Assembly: GCA_902546725.1 (NCBI GenBank)
Contig: CACCLB010000003.1
Coordinates: forward strand, 62,001 to 126,000
Length of the DNA: 64,000 bases
Origin: an uncultured Bacteroidota bacterium
GTDB taxonomy: Bacteria; Bacteroidota; Bacteroidia; Flavobacteriales; Flavobacteriaceae
Direction: 5' to 3'
Shown: one piece after another, positions 35,614 to 44,569 of the stretch
Position numbering within the stretch: the first letter of the stretch is position 1
Layout of the letters: the number at the start of each line of letters is the position of its first letter
Notes under the pieces: model-generated
The model's database searches: none
What the model was told of the DNA's origin: nothing
The model's input: only the letters and a program-made list of their open reading frames with translations
Made by a program: the position numbers and the translations under genes

Positions 35614-37472
35614 TCAGAAAATTCGTTTTATTGAGTTTTACTTTAGGGAGTTCTTTGTTGTTCCTTATTCAATTGGTCTCTTTGCAAATTTTCAATCAAA
35701 ATTACAGTGAACTTTCACTCAACAACGCCTTAGAAAAAAGACCTGTTTATCCAACCCGAGGACTCATTTACGACAGGAATGGAACCCTTCTGGTCGCCAA
35801 TCAACCAGTATATGATTTGATGGTAATTCCCGAAAATACCATTTCTTTTGATACGCTAGAATTGATTTCTTTTTTAGAAATTTCCAAAGAAGAACTTATC
35901 GGCAGTTTGTATAAGGCCAGACGCTTTTCCTCTAAAAGACCTTCGGTAGTTTCCCGTCAAATAAGTAAAGAGAAGCAGGCTTTGTTTAAAGAGAAAATTT
36001 GGAAATACACAGGCTTCTATTTTCAGAAAAAAACGATTCGAGATTATTCATTCCCTATCGCATCAAATATTTTAGGATATACTAGTGAGATAAATCCAAC
36101 TGAATTAAAAAATAAAACAGATTATGATTTAGGTGAAATGATTGGTCGGCAAGGAATTGAAAAAGCTTATGAGGATGTGCTTAGAGGGAGAAAAGGGTTT
36201 CAGTTTTTTCAAAAAGATCGTTTTAACAGAATCATTGGATCGTATGAAGAGGGGTCATTTGATACTGCCCCTGAGGCTGCTAACAACCTGACTTTAACCA
36301 TTGATGCCGAGCTTCAAAGTTATGGCGCCTCTCTTATGCAAAATAAAAGAGGAGGGATAGTTGCCATTGAACCCTCCAGTGGTGAAGTATTGGCACTGGT
36401 AACAGCACCTAGTTATGACCCTAATTTACTGCTTGGTAGTGGGCGGTCTGAAAACTTTAGAGCCTTAGCCAATGATACTCTGGCAAAACCATTATTCGAC
36501 AGGGGTTTGCAGGCAGAATATTCTCCAGGATCTCCCTTTAAAACACTTAATGCACTCATCGCTCTTCAAGAAAATGTGATTTCTCCTTCTACACAATTTT
36601 CCTGTAACCAAGGACACTTTTATGCTAGAGGGGCATTTATGAAGTGTCATTGTCCAATAGGTACCTCTAACAATTTACTCAAAGGAATCTATAATTCATG
36701 TAATAGTTTTTTCGCCAAAACTTACAGGAGAATTATTGAGAAAGACTCTGCTGCTGCTGCTGGACTAGACCGCTGGAGAACCCATTTGGAAAAATTTGGT
36801 TTGGGAAATTATCTCGGCTATGATTTACCAATAGGCAAAAGAGGCTTTATCCCAAGTAGCTCCTATTACGATCGGTGGTATTCGAAAGGGAATTGGGGTC
36901 CAACTACGGTAATTTCCAATGCAATTGGGCAAGGTGAGATTCTGACCACACCGATTCAAATGGCAAACTTTACAGCTGCAATTGCAAACAGAGGATTTTA
37001 TGTAAAACCCCATTTTACCATATCCAAAGATCAAGCTATTAAAGATTCTTTATATACCAAAAATTACACTTTAATTGAAGCGCGTCATTTCGAAACAGTC
37101 ATCGAAGGAATGCATCAGGTGGTGGAAAGAGGAACGGCTAGGATAGCAAAAATTCCAGGAATAGAAGTCTGTGGAAAAACGGGTACTGCAGAAAACTTTA
37201 TTCGACTCAATGGTGAAAAAACCCAACTCACCGACCATTCTATTTTTGTCGCCTTTGCTCCAAAGGAAAACCCAAAAATTGCCCTTGCTGTATTTGTAGA
37301 AAATGGCTATTGGGGTGGACGCTGGGCTGCACCTATCGCCAGTTTAATGATTGAAAAGTATTTAAAAGGAAAGGTTAAAAGAACTTGGCTTGAAAACAGA
37401 ATGCTTAAAGGCAGTTTACAAAACGAGTACTTAAAACCCTTATCCGGTAAGCCTTTCGAGATCAATGAATAA
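35610..37472 (+). CDS. mrdA: penicillin-binding protein 2
   Basis: 620 residues. N-terminal membrane anchor (5-25), a dimerisation/pedestal region, then the transpeptidase domain with the Ser308-Pro-Phe-Lys311 motif ('SPGSPFK'), Ser-Cys-Asn near 363-365 and Lys-Thr-Gly in 'VCGKTGTAENF'. Cross-links peptidoglycan during elongation with the RodA polymerase encoded next (8-base overlap). Confidence 0.96.
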   Translation: MIRKFVLLSFTLGSSLLFLIQLVSLQIFNQNYSELSLNNALEKRPVYPTRGLIYDRNGTLLVANQPVYDLMVIPENTISFDTLELISFLEISKEELIGSLYKARRFSSKRPSVVSRQISKEKQALFKEKIWKYTGFYFQKKTIRDYSFPIASNILGYTSEINPTELKNKTDYDLGEMIGRQGIEKAYEDVLRGRKGFQFFQKDRFNRIIGSYEEGSFDTAPEAANNLTLTIDAELQSYGASLMQNKRGGIVAIEPSSGEVLALVTAPSYDPNLLLGSGRSENFRALANDTLAKPLFDRGLQAEYSPGSPFKTLNALIALQENVISPSTQFSCNQGHFYARGAFMKCHCPIGTSNNLLKGIYNSCNSFFAKTYRRIIEKDSAAAAGLDRWRTHLEKFGLGNYLGYDLPIGKRGFIPSSSYYDRWYSKGNWGPTTVISNAIGQGEILTTPIQMANFTAAIANRGFYVKPHFTISKDQAIKDSLYTKNYTLIEARHFETVIEGMHQVVERGTARIAKIPGIEVCGKTGTAENFIRLNGEKTQLTDHSIFVAFAPKENPKIALAVFVENGYWGGRWAAPIASLMIEKYLKGKVKRTWLENRMLKGSLQNEYLKPLSGKPFEINE

Positions 37473-38712
37473 CAGTCTTCTTTTTCGGCTAGATTGGTTG
37501 AGTTTACTGACCTATATCGCTTTGGTAAGCTTTGGCATAATCAACATCTACTCCACTACTTTTAGTGATAGTGCATTAAGCATCTGGAATCCTGCCAGTA
37601 TTTCGGGTAAACAATTCTGGATTTTTGGAGCCTGCCTAATTGCTATGCCCTTTATCCTCTATATCAAATCAAATTTTTTTGAACATTTTTCCTATATTTT
37701 TTATGGGCTGTCAATTTTGAGTTTGATTGGGTTATTTATTTTTGGACAAACAATTTCAGGAGCTACATCATGGTATAGTATCGGTGGATTCAATTTGCAA
37801 CCTGCTGAATTCACTAAAATTACAACCGCTCTAGTAGTTGCAGAGTTTTTAAATGGTATCCAAAGAGATATTAGAAAAAGAAATGACCTTATAATAGCTT
37901 TACTTTTTATCTTGATTCCTGTAGTGTTAATTATCCTTCAACCAGATGCAGGATCTGCCTTAGTATTTTTTGGGCTTTTCTTTGTATTTATCCGAGAAGG
38001 ACTGGATATGCGTTGGTTGTTTTTTAGTCTTGGACTGATTGTTGTTTTTATTGCTACTTTAATTTTCAAACCATTAATTGTAAGCATAGGTATTGCGCTA
38101 GTTACCCTAATTGTATTTGGTTCATTTAAAAAATCGAATATCAAACTAAATCCATTTTTATATACCCTTGGTGTCTTCATAGTCTTCTCGTATTCTGTTG
38201 ACTTCATTTTTAATTCTGTTTTCGAACAACGTCATCGTGATCGTTTCAACATCATTTTAGGTTTGGAAACTGATACTCGGGGGATTGGGTATAATATTAA
38301 TCAATCAAAGATTGCTATTGGTTCAGGAGGCTTTTCAGGAAAGGGCTATTTAAACGGAACTCAGACCAAGGGTGATTTTGTTCCCGCACAACATACCGAT
38401 TATATTTTCAGTACAGTTGGTGAGGAATGGGGATTTTTGGGCAGTAGTTTTATAATTTTACTTTTTACACTTCTAATTTTTCGGATTATTTACCGTGCTG
38501 AAAAGCAAAGTAGTGCTTTTAGAAGAATGTTTTCTTATGCCTTTGCGAGTATACTGTTTGTTCATTTTTTTGTCAATATCGGAATGACTTTAGGTCTGGT
38601 TCCTACTGTAGGCATTCCTTTGCCGTTTATCAGCTATGGGGGATCCAGTTTAATGGCATTTAGTCTAATGCTCTTTATCTACCTCAATTTCGATTATAAC
38701 CGCTTGTCCTAA
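37465..38712 (+). CDS. rodA: rod shape-determining glycosyltransferase RodA
   Basis: 415 residues with about ten membrane helices, SEDS family. Motifs 'FNLQPAEFTKI' near 113, 'LQPDAGSALVF' near 155 and 'PAQHTDYIFSTVGEEWGF' near 310 contain the residues conserved in SEDS glycan polymerases, including the Asp/Glu thought to be catalytic. Last gene of the mre operon; its stop is almost adjacent to the end of the convergent ABC permease. Confidence 0.96.
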   Translation: MNNSLLFRLDWLSLLTYIALVSFGIINIYSTTFSDSALSIWNPASISGKQFWIFGACLIAMPFILYIKSNFFEHFSYIFYGLSILSLIGLFIFGQTISGATSWYSIGGFNLQPAEFTKITTALVVAEFLNGIQRDIRKRNDLIIALLFILIPVVLIILQPDAGSALVFFGLFFVFIREGLDMRWLFFSLGLIVVFIATLIFKPLIVSIGIALVTLIVFGSFKKSNIKLNPFLYTLGVFIVFSYSVDFIFNSVFEQRHRDRFNIILGLETDTRGIGYNINQSKIAIGSGGFSGKGYLNGTQTKGDFVPAQHTDYIFSTVGEEWGFLGSSFIILLFTLLIFRIIYRAEKQSSAFRRMFSYAFASILFVHFFVNIGMTLGLVPTVGIPLPFISYGGSSLMAFSLMLFIYLNFDYNRLS

Positions 38713-38713
38713 G

Positions 38714-39790
38714 CTAGTTCCTTACATCCAGGATATCTCTTAAACTATTACCAAGTGTCATAAAAGCAAGCACTAAACTCATAATCGCCAGACCCGGAAG
38801 AAGCGCTAGATAAGGCTTGCCCAAAAGTAAATATCTAAAATGATCCTTTACCATACCTCCCCAGCTTGGCATTGGTGGCTGTGCACCTATACCTAAAAAA
38901 CTCAATCCACTCTCCATCAATATTGCACTGGCAAAATTAGCTGCAGATATGACAATTAATGGGGCCACAACCATGGGTAAAATATGTCCTATTAATATCC
39001 TTGTTTTAGAAAACCCTAAGGCATTACTTGCCTGGATGTAAAGTTCTTCTTTTATAGACTTTACTTGACCTCTTACCAAGCGCGCTACCTCAACCCACAT
39101 GGTTAGCCCTACTGCTACAAAAACCTGCCAATATCCTCTGCCAAGGGCTAAGGTAATAGCGATTACCATCAACAAAGTCGGAATAGACCAAACCACATTG
39201 ATCAGCCATAAAATTAAACGATCTATCCAACCTCCAAAGTAGCCTGCTATTGCACCAAAAAATACTCCAACTACCAAAGAAATAAAGACCACTACAAAAC
39301 CAATGGATATTGAAATACGTGATCCCACAAGTAGTCTGCTTAACAGATCCCGCCCGTACTTATCAGTCCCTAATAAAAAACGTTTTTCACTCAGATACCT
39401 TTCTGCTATTTCGTTTTTATTTGATGAGCCTTGAAACTGATCAAATGAAATCTTTTCAAAATAGTTGGTTGCATTTCCATACCTCTTGTATTCAAGGCTA
39501 GAGTCTGACCAACGAATTTCACTTACAGGAATTTCTTCATTTGCATTAATCTTACCGTAAAAAACTGAGGATTGACTATCTTGACTCGACCTGGGGATCA
39601 CTAGCATTAGGCAGGAAAATCCAGGAGGTTTGGAATGAATAGACAAATGCATTTGATTTGCAAATTTTGTTTTGTCCGGTGCCAAAACATAGGCAAAAAT
39701 TGCACAAAAGGATATCAAAAGTATAAAGAGTGTACTTCCTACCGCCCAACCATCGCTTTTAAAACCCTCTAAAAAGCGTTTGATTTCCAA
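38714..39790 (-). CDS. ABC transporter permease, DppC/OppC type
   Basis: 358 residues. First helix about 18-36, then a periplasmic domain of about 100 residues, then the BPD_transp_1 domain (about 155-350) with the EAA loop 'ASNALGFSKTRILIGHILP'. Start of the core is 'LLGTDKYGRDLLSRLLVGSRIS'. Partner permease, ATPases and binding protein are not encoded next to it, as is common in flavobacteria. It probably transports oligopeptides or an unknown solute. Twelve bases downstream of the protease gene and likely in its operon. Confidence 0.9.
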   Translation of the reverse strand: MEIKRFLEGFKSDGWAVGSTLFILLISFCAIFAYVLAPDKTKFANQMHLSIHSKPPGFSCLMLVIPRSSQDSQSSVFYGKINANEEIPVSEIRWSDSSLEYKRYGNATNYFEKISFDQFQGSSNKNEIAERYLSEKRFLLGTDKYGRDLLSRLLVGSRISISIGFVVVFISLVVGVFFGAIAGYFGGWIDRLILWLINVVWSIPTLLMVIAITLALGRGYWQVFVAVGLTMWVEVARLVRGQVKSIKEELYIQASNALGFSKTRILIGHILPMVVAPLIVISAANFASAILMESGLSFLGIGAQPPMPSWGGMVKDHFRYLLLGKPYLALLPGLAIMSLVLAFMTLGNSLRDILDVRN

Positions 39791-39801
39791 AGCAGCTGAT
39801 A

Positions 39802-41946
39802 TTAATCTTTTACCTGGGCTATGGGCTTACCAGTATTGATTGTATTGGACAGGTCCTTGAGAATCTCAACCGCTTCGGAAATGTAAAGGTCTTTCTTAAG
39901 CGATTTTTGCCAGCGTTCTCTTTTTTCAATCAAATCCTCATTTGGACTCTGAGCTGAAGCAGCTTCAGGTAACCACTGAAATTCAAGATTTGATTCAAAT
40001 TCTGAGATCTTCTTAAAACGATCAGAATAATTTTTATCAGACTGCCTTTCATTCTCATAAGAATCGTAATCTAAATAATAGTGTGAATCATCTTGTTGCT
40101 CTTTAATCCAAGCTGCCTGATCCTCAATTAAGGTAACAAATGGATTTTCCTCTAGTCTTTGTTTACTCCGTTCTACAGAAAAGTCGTAATTATTAAATTC
40201 AGGAAGTGGGTTGAAGGAAGCTGGTGTAATCCTATCCCATGATAATGGATTGTCTTGATCTTTTTCTCCCATATTAACTTGAGCAAATCGATCAGGAAAT
40301 ACGATATCACTTTTTACCCCTTCGAGTTGAGTTGATAATCCACTAATTCTGTAAAACTTATCTGTCGTCACCTTCAGCGCACCTAGGTCTCCATAAGTCC
40401 CTCCAGATATCATCCTGTTGAGGTCGATAATATTTTGAACAGTTCCTTTTCCAAAAGTTTGTTGACTACCCAAAACGATTGCTCGGTTATAATCCTGTAA
40501 TGCTGCTGCTAAAATTTCAGAAGCTGAAGCCGAAAACTCATTCACTAGAATTACTAAGGGTCCGTCCCAAACAACACTAGGATCAGTATCTTTCAATACT
40601 TCTTTTCTTCCTCCTGTACTTTTTACTTGAACTACGGGACCTTCTTCAATAAAATAACCCGTCATATCAACTACTGTTTTTAACGAGCCCCCTCCATTGT
40701 TTCTTAGGTCTAGTATAATCCCTTTTACATTGTTCTCCTTGAGTTGTTCCAATTCTTTCTTTACATCCTTAGCTGCATTTCGTTCGTTGTAATCTTGAAA
40801 ATTGATATAAAATTTTGGAAGTTCAATCAAACCGTAAGTCCCTGTTGAATCTTTGATTAATGACGATCGCGCATATGTTTCCTCAAGAACTACTACATCG
40901 CGAGTAACCGGAACAACTTCAACGGTCCCATCTACTCTCTTCACTGTCAAATACACTTTTGTTCCCTTGGGACCTTTAATAAGTTTTACCGCATCATTTA
41001 ACACCATCCCTGAGATATCAACTGGCTCTTCGCCCTCTTGACCAACCTTCAGTATAACATCTCCAACCTCAATAAGTTCATCTCTCCATACGGGTCCTCC
41101 AGAAATAATTTCAACGATTTTAACCTGCTGATTTCTTTTGCTTAAACGCGCACCTATTCCTTCAAATTTTCCAGACATACTGGTGTCAAATCGATCTTTA
41201 TCACTAGGAGCCAAATAAGATGTATGTGGATCAAACTGGACTACTATAGAATTTACATAGATTGAAAACCAATCTTTTCTTTTTAGTTCAGCATAGTTTT
41301 CAAATAAAAAACCAATATTCTCTTTGATGTCCTCTCTAGCTTGAATTTCGAGTTCTGCATCAGTAGAAACTGTGAAGGTGGAGTCTTTTTCCGCTCGTTT
41401 GCTTTCGTCTTCTTTTTTGGAAGTAAAGTTTTGCAGTGCATTGAGTTTAAACCGCTTTCTCCAAAGTTTTTTTAAATCGGAAATATTTGAAGCATAGGGT
41501 GCTGTTTCAAAATCTAAATCAATTTCTTCCTTTTGAGTAAAATCAAAAGGCTTTTCTAAAATTTCTTTGTAGAAACCCTGCACTTGATTCACTCTCTCAA
41601 TGAATTTTTTAAAAGTCAAATCAAAAAAGGTGAGCTCGGTATTTTTTATTTGATCATCAATTTTATACTTGTAGGATTCAAAAGAATTAATGTCTGATTG
41701 AAGAAAAAAACGATGCTGTCCATCAAGATTGTTCAAATAATCCATAAAGACATTTTCTGAAAAAGCATCATTTATTTCTTTGGGACTGTAATGCCCTCGT
41801 TCGAGTACATAAGAAATGATTTCTAGTAAAAGTTTGTCTTTATTGGGGTCTTCATTTTTTAAATTAAACCCAAAAAGGAATCCGCTGACCAGTATAAGCG
41901 TAAAAAGCCAGATAAAAGATCTCATAGGTGTTTGTATTAATTTCAT
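39802..41946 (-). CDS. prc: carboxy-terminal processing (tail-specific) protease, S41
   Basis: 714 residues. Signal/anchor (9-27), N-terminal helical domain (about 35-240), PDZ (about 245-345), S41 protease core with the Ser/Lys dyad Ser474 in 'FSASASEI' and Lys500 in 'TFGKGTVQ', then a C-terminal helical domain of the Tsp type (about 560-714). Cleaves periplasmic proteins from the C-terminus; in E. coli it controls cell-wall hydrolases. Close in length to E. coli Prc. First gene of a unit with the ABC permease. Confidence 0.95.
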   Translation of the reverse strand: MKLIQTPMRSFIWLFTLILVSGFLFGFNLKNEDPNKDKLLLEIISYVLERGHYSPKEINDAFSENVFMDYLNNLDGQHRFFLQSDINSFESYKYKIDDQIKNTELTFFDLTFKKFIERVNQVQGFYKEILEKPFDFTQKEEIDLDFETAPYASNISDLKKLWRKRFKLNALQNFTSKKEDESKRAEKDSTFTVSTDAELEIQAREDIKENIGFLFENYAELKRKDWFSIYVNSIVVQFDPHTSYLAPSDKDRFDTSMSGKFEGIGARLSKRNQQVKIVEIISGGPVWRDELIEVGDVILKVGQEGEEPVDISGMVLNDAVKLIKGPKGTKVYLTVKRVDGTVEVVPVTRDVVVLEETYARSSLIKDSTGTYGLIELPKFYINFQDYNERNAAKDVKKELEQLKENNVKGIILDLRNNGGGSLKTVVDMTGYFIEEGPVVQVKSTGGRKEVLKDTDPSVVWDGPLVILVNEFSASASEILAAALQDYNRAIVLGSQQTFGKGTVQNIIDLNRMISGGTYGDLGALKVTTDKFYRISGLSTQLEGVKSDIVFPDRFAQVNMGEKDQDNPLSWDRITPASFNPLPEFNNYDFSVERSKQRLEENPFVTLIEDQAAWIKEQQDDSHYYLDYDSYENERQSDKNYSDRFKKISEFESNLEFQWLPEAASAQSPNEDLIEKRERWQKSLKKDLYISEAVEILKDLSNTINTGKPIAQVKD

Positions 41947-42100
41947 AGCCCCTAAATATAATCATAATTGAAATTAGTTATGTTAATATTCTTTTAAAAC
42001 CAAAAGAAATGAGTCTCCTTAGTATTTGAATCATTTTTAAATCGACAATATCACAGTACTAAATGCGTTTAGAAAATGAAGGTCATTTACTTCAAATGTT

Positions 42101-42280
42101 ATGAAAAAGCCCCTTTTCTCAGCACTTATTTTAGTATTATTTATTACTGGTATAATCGTATACAATATCTGTCGAGGAGATCCATTCGCTCAACCTGTCT
42201 TTGTCACAAGTAATGTTGAAAATGGACATGGAATATTTGCGGGTTATTCAAATACTTGGGAATGTATTCCATTAAATTAA
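42101..42280 (+). CDS. very small membrane-anchored protein (59 residues)
   Basis: ATG at 42101, TAA at 42278. The product starts 'MKKPLFSALILVLFITGIIV', a single membrane segment (about 5-24) with two Lys before it, followed by about 35 polar residues with two Cys (Cys24 and Cys55). It lies in a 410-base gap between prc and surE that otherwise has no gene. No family is recognised. Support is the clean signal-like N-terminus and codon use like the neighbours; it could still be chance. Confidence 0.45.
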   Translation: MKKPLFSALILVLFITGIIVYNICRGDPFAQPVFVTSNVENGHGIFAGYSNTWECIPLN

Positions 42281-42337
42281 AAAGGGCGTAAAATCTTGCT
42301 GTAGCAATTAAATGGACAGGCTGAAAAGATTCCTTAC

Positions 42338-42351
42338 CTTAGCATGCTAAG
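42338..42351. promoter_or_regulatory. palindrome just before surE
   Basis: CTTAGCATGCTAAG is a perfect 14-base palindrome ending 6 bases before the surE ATG. It overlaps TACCTTAG (42335-42342), a one-mismatch -7 element, so a protein bound here would block the promoter. Could be chance. Confidence 0.3.
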
Positions 42352-42357
42352 ACGCGT

Positions 42358-43128
42358 ATGGAAAAAAGAGCTTTAATTTTAGTAACCAATGACGACGGTA
42401 TAACAGCCCCAGGGATTCGCTCCTTGATTGAGATTATGAATGAAATTGGAGAGGTGGTTGTAGTAGCACCAGACAGCCCGCAATCTGCCATGGGACATGC
42501 CATTACTATAAATTCTACCCTTCATTGTGAAAAAATTACCGTTACCGATGGCCCTCAGTTAGAGTACAGTTGTTCGGGAACTCCTGCCGATTGCGTAAAA
42601 TTAGCGGTAAACGAAATCTTAGGCCGGAAACCAGACCTTTGTGTTTCTGGTATTAACCACGGCTCCAATTCTTCCATTAATGTTATTTATTCGGGAACCA
42701 TGAGTGCTGCCATGGAGGCTGGCATTGAGGGTATTCCCGCTATTGGCTTTTCACTTTTGGATTATAATTGGAATGCAGACTTTAGCCCTATAAAAAAGTT
42801 TATAAAACAAATAACTACCGAAGCCCTAACAAATGGAATCCCTAAAGATGTAGTATTGAATGTCAATTTCCCAAAACTCAAAGAAGAAGAAATTAAAGGA
42901 ATTAAAATTTGCAGACAAGCCAAGGCCAACTGGGTTGAGAAATTTGATAAAAGAACCAATCCTATGGGTAGAGAATACTATTGGCTGACAGGTTCATTTG
43001 TCAATGAAGACAAAGGAGAAGATACAGATGAGTGGGCATTAAAAGAGGGATATGTGTCCATAGTACCCACCCAATTTGATTTAACTGCTCATCACAGCAT
43101 TCAGCAACTGAACACATGGAATTTATAA
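42358..43128 (+). CDS. surE: 5'/3'-nucleotidase SurE
   Basis: 256 residues. 'ILVTNDDGITAPGI' at 7-20 carries the metal-binding Asp-Asp, and 'VSGINHGSNSS' near 99 the phosphate-binding site. Removes phosphate from nucleoside monophosphates in the cytoplasm, part of the stationary-phase survival set. Overlaps the next small membrane protein by 13 bases. Confidence 0.95.
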   Translation: MEKRALILVTNDDGITAPGIRSLIEIMNEIGEVVVVAPDSPQSAMGHAITINSTLHCEKITVTDGPQLEYSCSGTPADCVKLAVNEILGRKPDLCVSGINHGSNSSINVIYSGTMSAAMEAGIEGIPAIGFSLLDYNWNADFSPIKKFIKQITTEALTNGIPKDVVLNVNFPKLKEEEIKGIKICRQAKANWVEKFDKRTNPMGREYYWLTGSFVNEDKGEDTDEWALKEGYVSIVPTQFDLTAHHSIQQLNTWNL

Positions 43129-43406
43129 AAGATAAGTACTTCTTTTGGGGCATTTTAACTGGCTTATTATGGACCAGTTTTGGTGTCATCATGCTGATTT
43201 TTTTCCTGTCTGACGCTTCATTGGAAGATTCTTTCATCTATTTATATGAACAAAAAAGGCTGGGTGGCTTGATTTCAATTGCCGCTTTAATCAACCTTCC
43301 TTTATTCTTTATTGCTTTAAGGAAAAACAAGGCCCCCTTTGCTGCTGGGATAGTTGCTATATCGATGCTGACTGTTCTTTTTATAGCGCTTTTAAAAATT
43401 AATTAA
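43116..43406 (+). CDS. small membrane protein between surE and lpxB
   Basis: 96 residues with three hydrophobic segments (about 8-30, 49-66, 73-92). It begins inside surE and is followed 12 bases later by lpxB, so it is part of that operon. Recurs between surE and lpxB in flavobacteria as an unnamed protein. No function known to me. Confidence 0.7.
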   Translation: MEFIKDKYFFWGILTGLLWTSFGVIMLIFFLSDASLEDSFIYLYEQKRLGGLISIAALINLPLFFIALRKNKAPFAAGIVAISMLTVLFIALLKIN

Positions 43407-43418
43407 TCTTTTTTACTC

Positions 43419-44525
43419 GTGAAATACTACCTTATTTCTGGGGAAGCATCTGGTGATTTGCACGGTTCTTATCTTATTGCTGCATTAAAAAAGCTAGATC
43501 CAAAAGCTGAATTTAGAGCCTGGGGTGGAGACCTAATGGAAAAAGAAGGTGCTATGTTAGTCAAGCATTTTAAAGATTTGGCCTTTATGGGTTTTTGGGA
43601 AGTTGTTCGACACCTACCCACAATATTAAATAATATACGCTACTGTAAACAAGATATTCTTCTATTCCAACCAGACGTCATCATTTATATTGACTATCCA
43701 GGATTTAATTTGCGTATTGCAGAATGGGCAAAGACTCAAAATTTTAAAAACCACTACTACATCAGTCCACAAGTTTGGGCATGGAAGGAAAACAGAGTTC
43801 AAAAAATAAAGCAATGCATTGATGCTCTCTACGTGATACTCCCCTTTGAAAAGCCATTTTTTGAGGAAAAGCATCAGTTTAAGGTTGACTATGTAGGTCA
43901 CCCTTTGATGGATTATATCCCAAATCACCCCAAAAAGAAAGACTTTATTTCATCTCATCATTTAGAAGAAAATAAGCCCATAATCGCCTTACTCCCTGGT
44001 AGTCGTGTCCAGGAAATCAGGAAAATGCTTCCTCTATATGTCCAATTAGCCGCCAAGTTTAAAGACTATCAGTTTGCTATAGCTGCTGCTCCGAGTATTT
44101 CACCAGCTTACTATAAACTATTTACAGAAAATACAACGGTAAAAATTGTATATGATGCAACTTATGATTTACTGCAACACAGCTCAGCAGCATTAGTCAC
44201 AAGTGGTACTGCCACTCTAGAAACTGCACTGTTTCAAGTTCCCCAACTCGTTTGCTACAAGAGTAGTTACCTCAGTTACTGGATTGCAAGGAAAATACTC
44301 AAATTAAAGTACATCTCTCTGGTCAATCTAATCTTAGATCGTGAAGTTGTATTGGAGTTGATCCAAGGGCAATGCAATCTAAACAGACTTGAAAAAGAAC
44401 TGAATCATTTATTGAATTCAAAAGATAGTTCTCAACAAGAACAATATCAGCAATTGGCTTCTTTATTAGGAAGTGGAGGGGTAAGTGATAAAACAGCTGC
44501 TCTCATTCACAAAGCCATCCGTTAA
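43419..44525 (+). CDS. lpxB: lipid-A-disaccharide synthase
   Basis: 368 residues starting at GTG ('MKYYLISGEASGDLHG', the family's typical start). Glycosyltransferase GT19 making the beta-1,6 disaccharide of lipid A from UDP-2,3-diacylglucosamine and lipid X at the inner membrane. 'LLPGSRVQEIRKMLPLY' near 192 and 'ALVTSGTATLETAL' near 262 are family motifs. Follows surE, as in many flavobacteria. Confidence 0.96.
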   Translation: MKYYLISGEASGDLHGSYLIAALKKLDPKAEFRAWGGDLMEKEGAMLVKHFKDLAFMGFWEVVRHLPTILNNIRYCKQDILLFQPDVIIYIDYPGFNLRIAEWAKTQNFKNHYYISPQVWAWKENRVQKIKQCIDALYVILPFEKPFFEEKHQFKVDYVGHPLMDYIPNHPKKKDFISSHHLEENKPIIALLPGSRVQEIRKMLPLYVQLAAKFKDYQFAIAAAPSISPAYYKLFTENTTVKIVYDATYDLLQHSSAALVTSGTATLETALFQVPQLVCYKSSYLSYWIARKILKLKYISLVNLILDREVVLELIQGQCNLNRLEKELNHLLNSKDSSQQEQYQQLASLLGSGGVSDKTAALIHKAIR

Positions 44526-44569
44526 AAAAATACCTTTTACTTTTTGCAGATTCCTTGTAAGTTTAGGTC

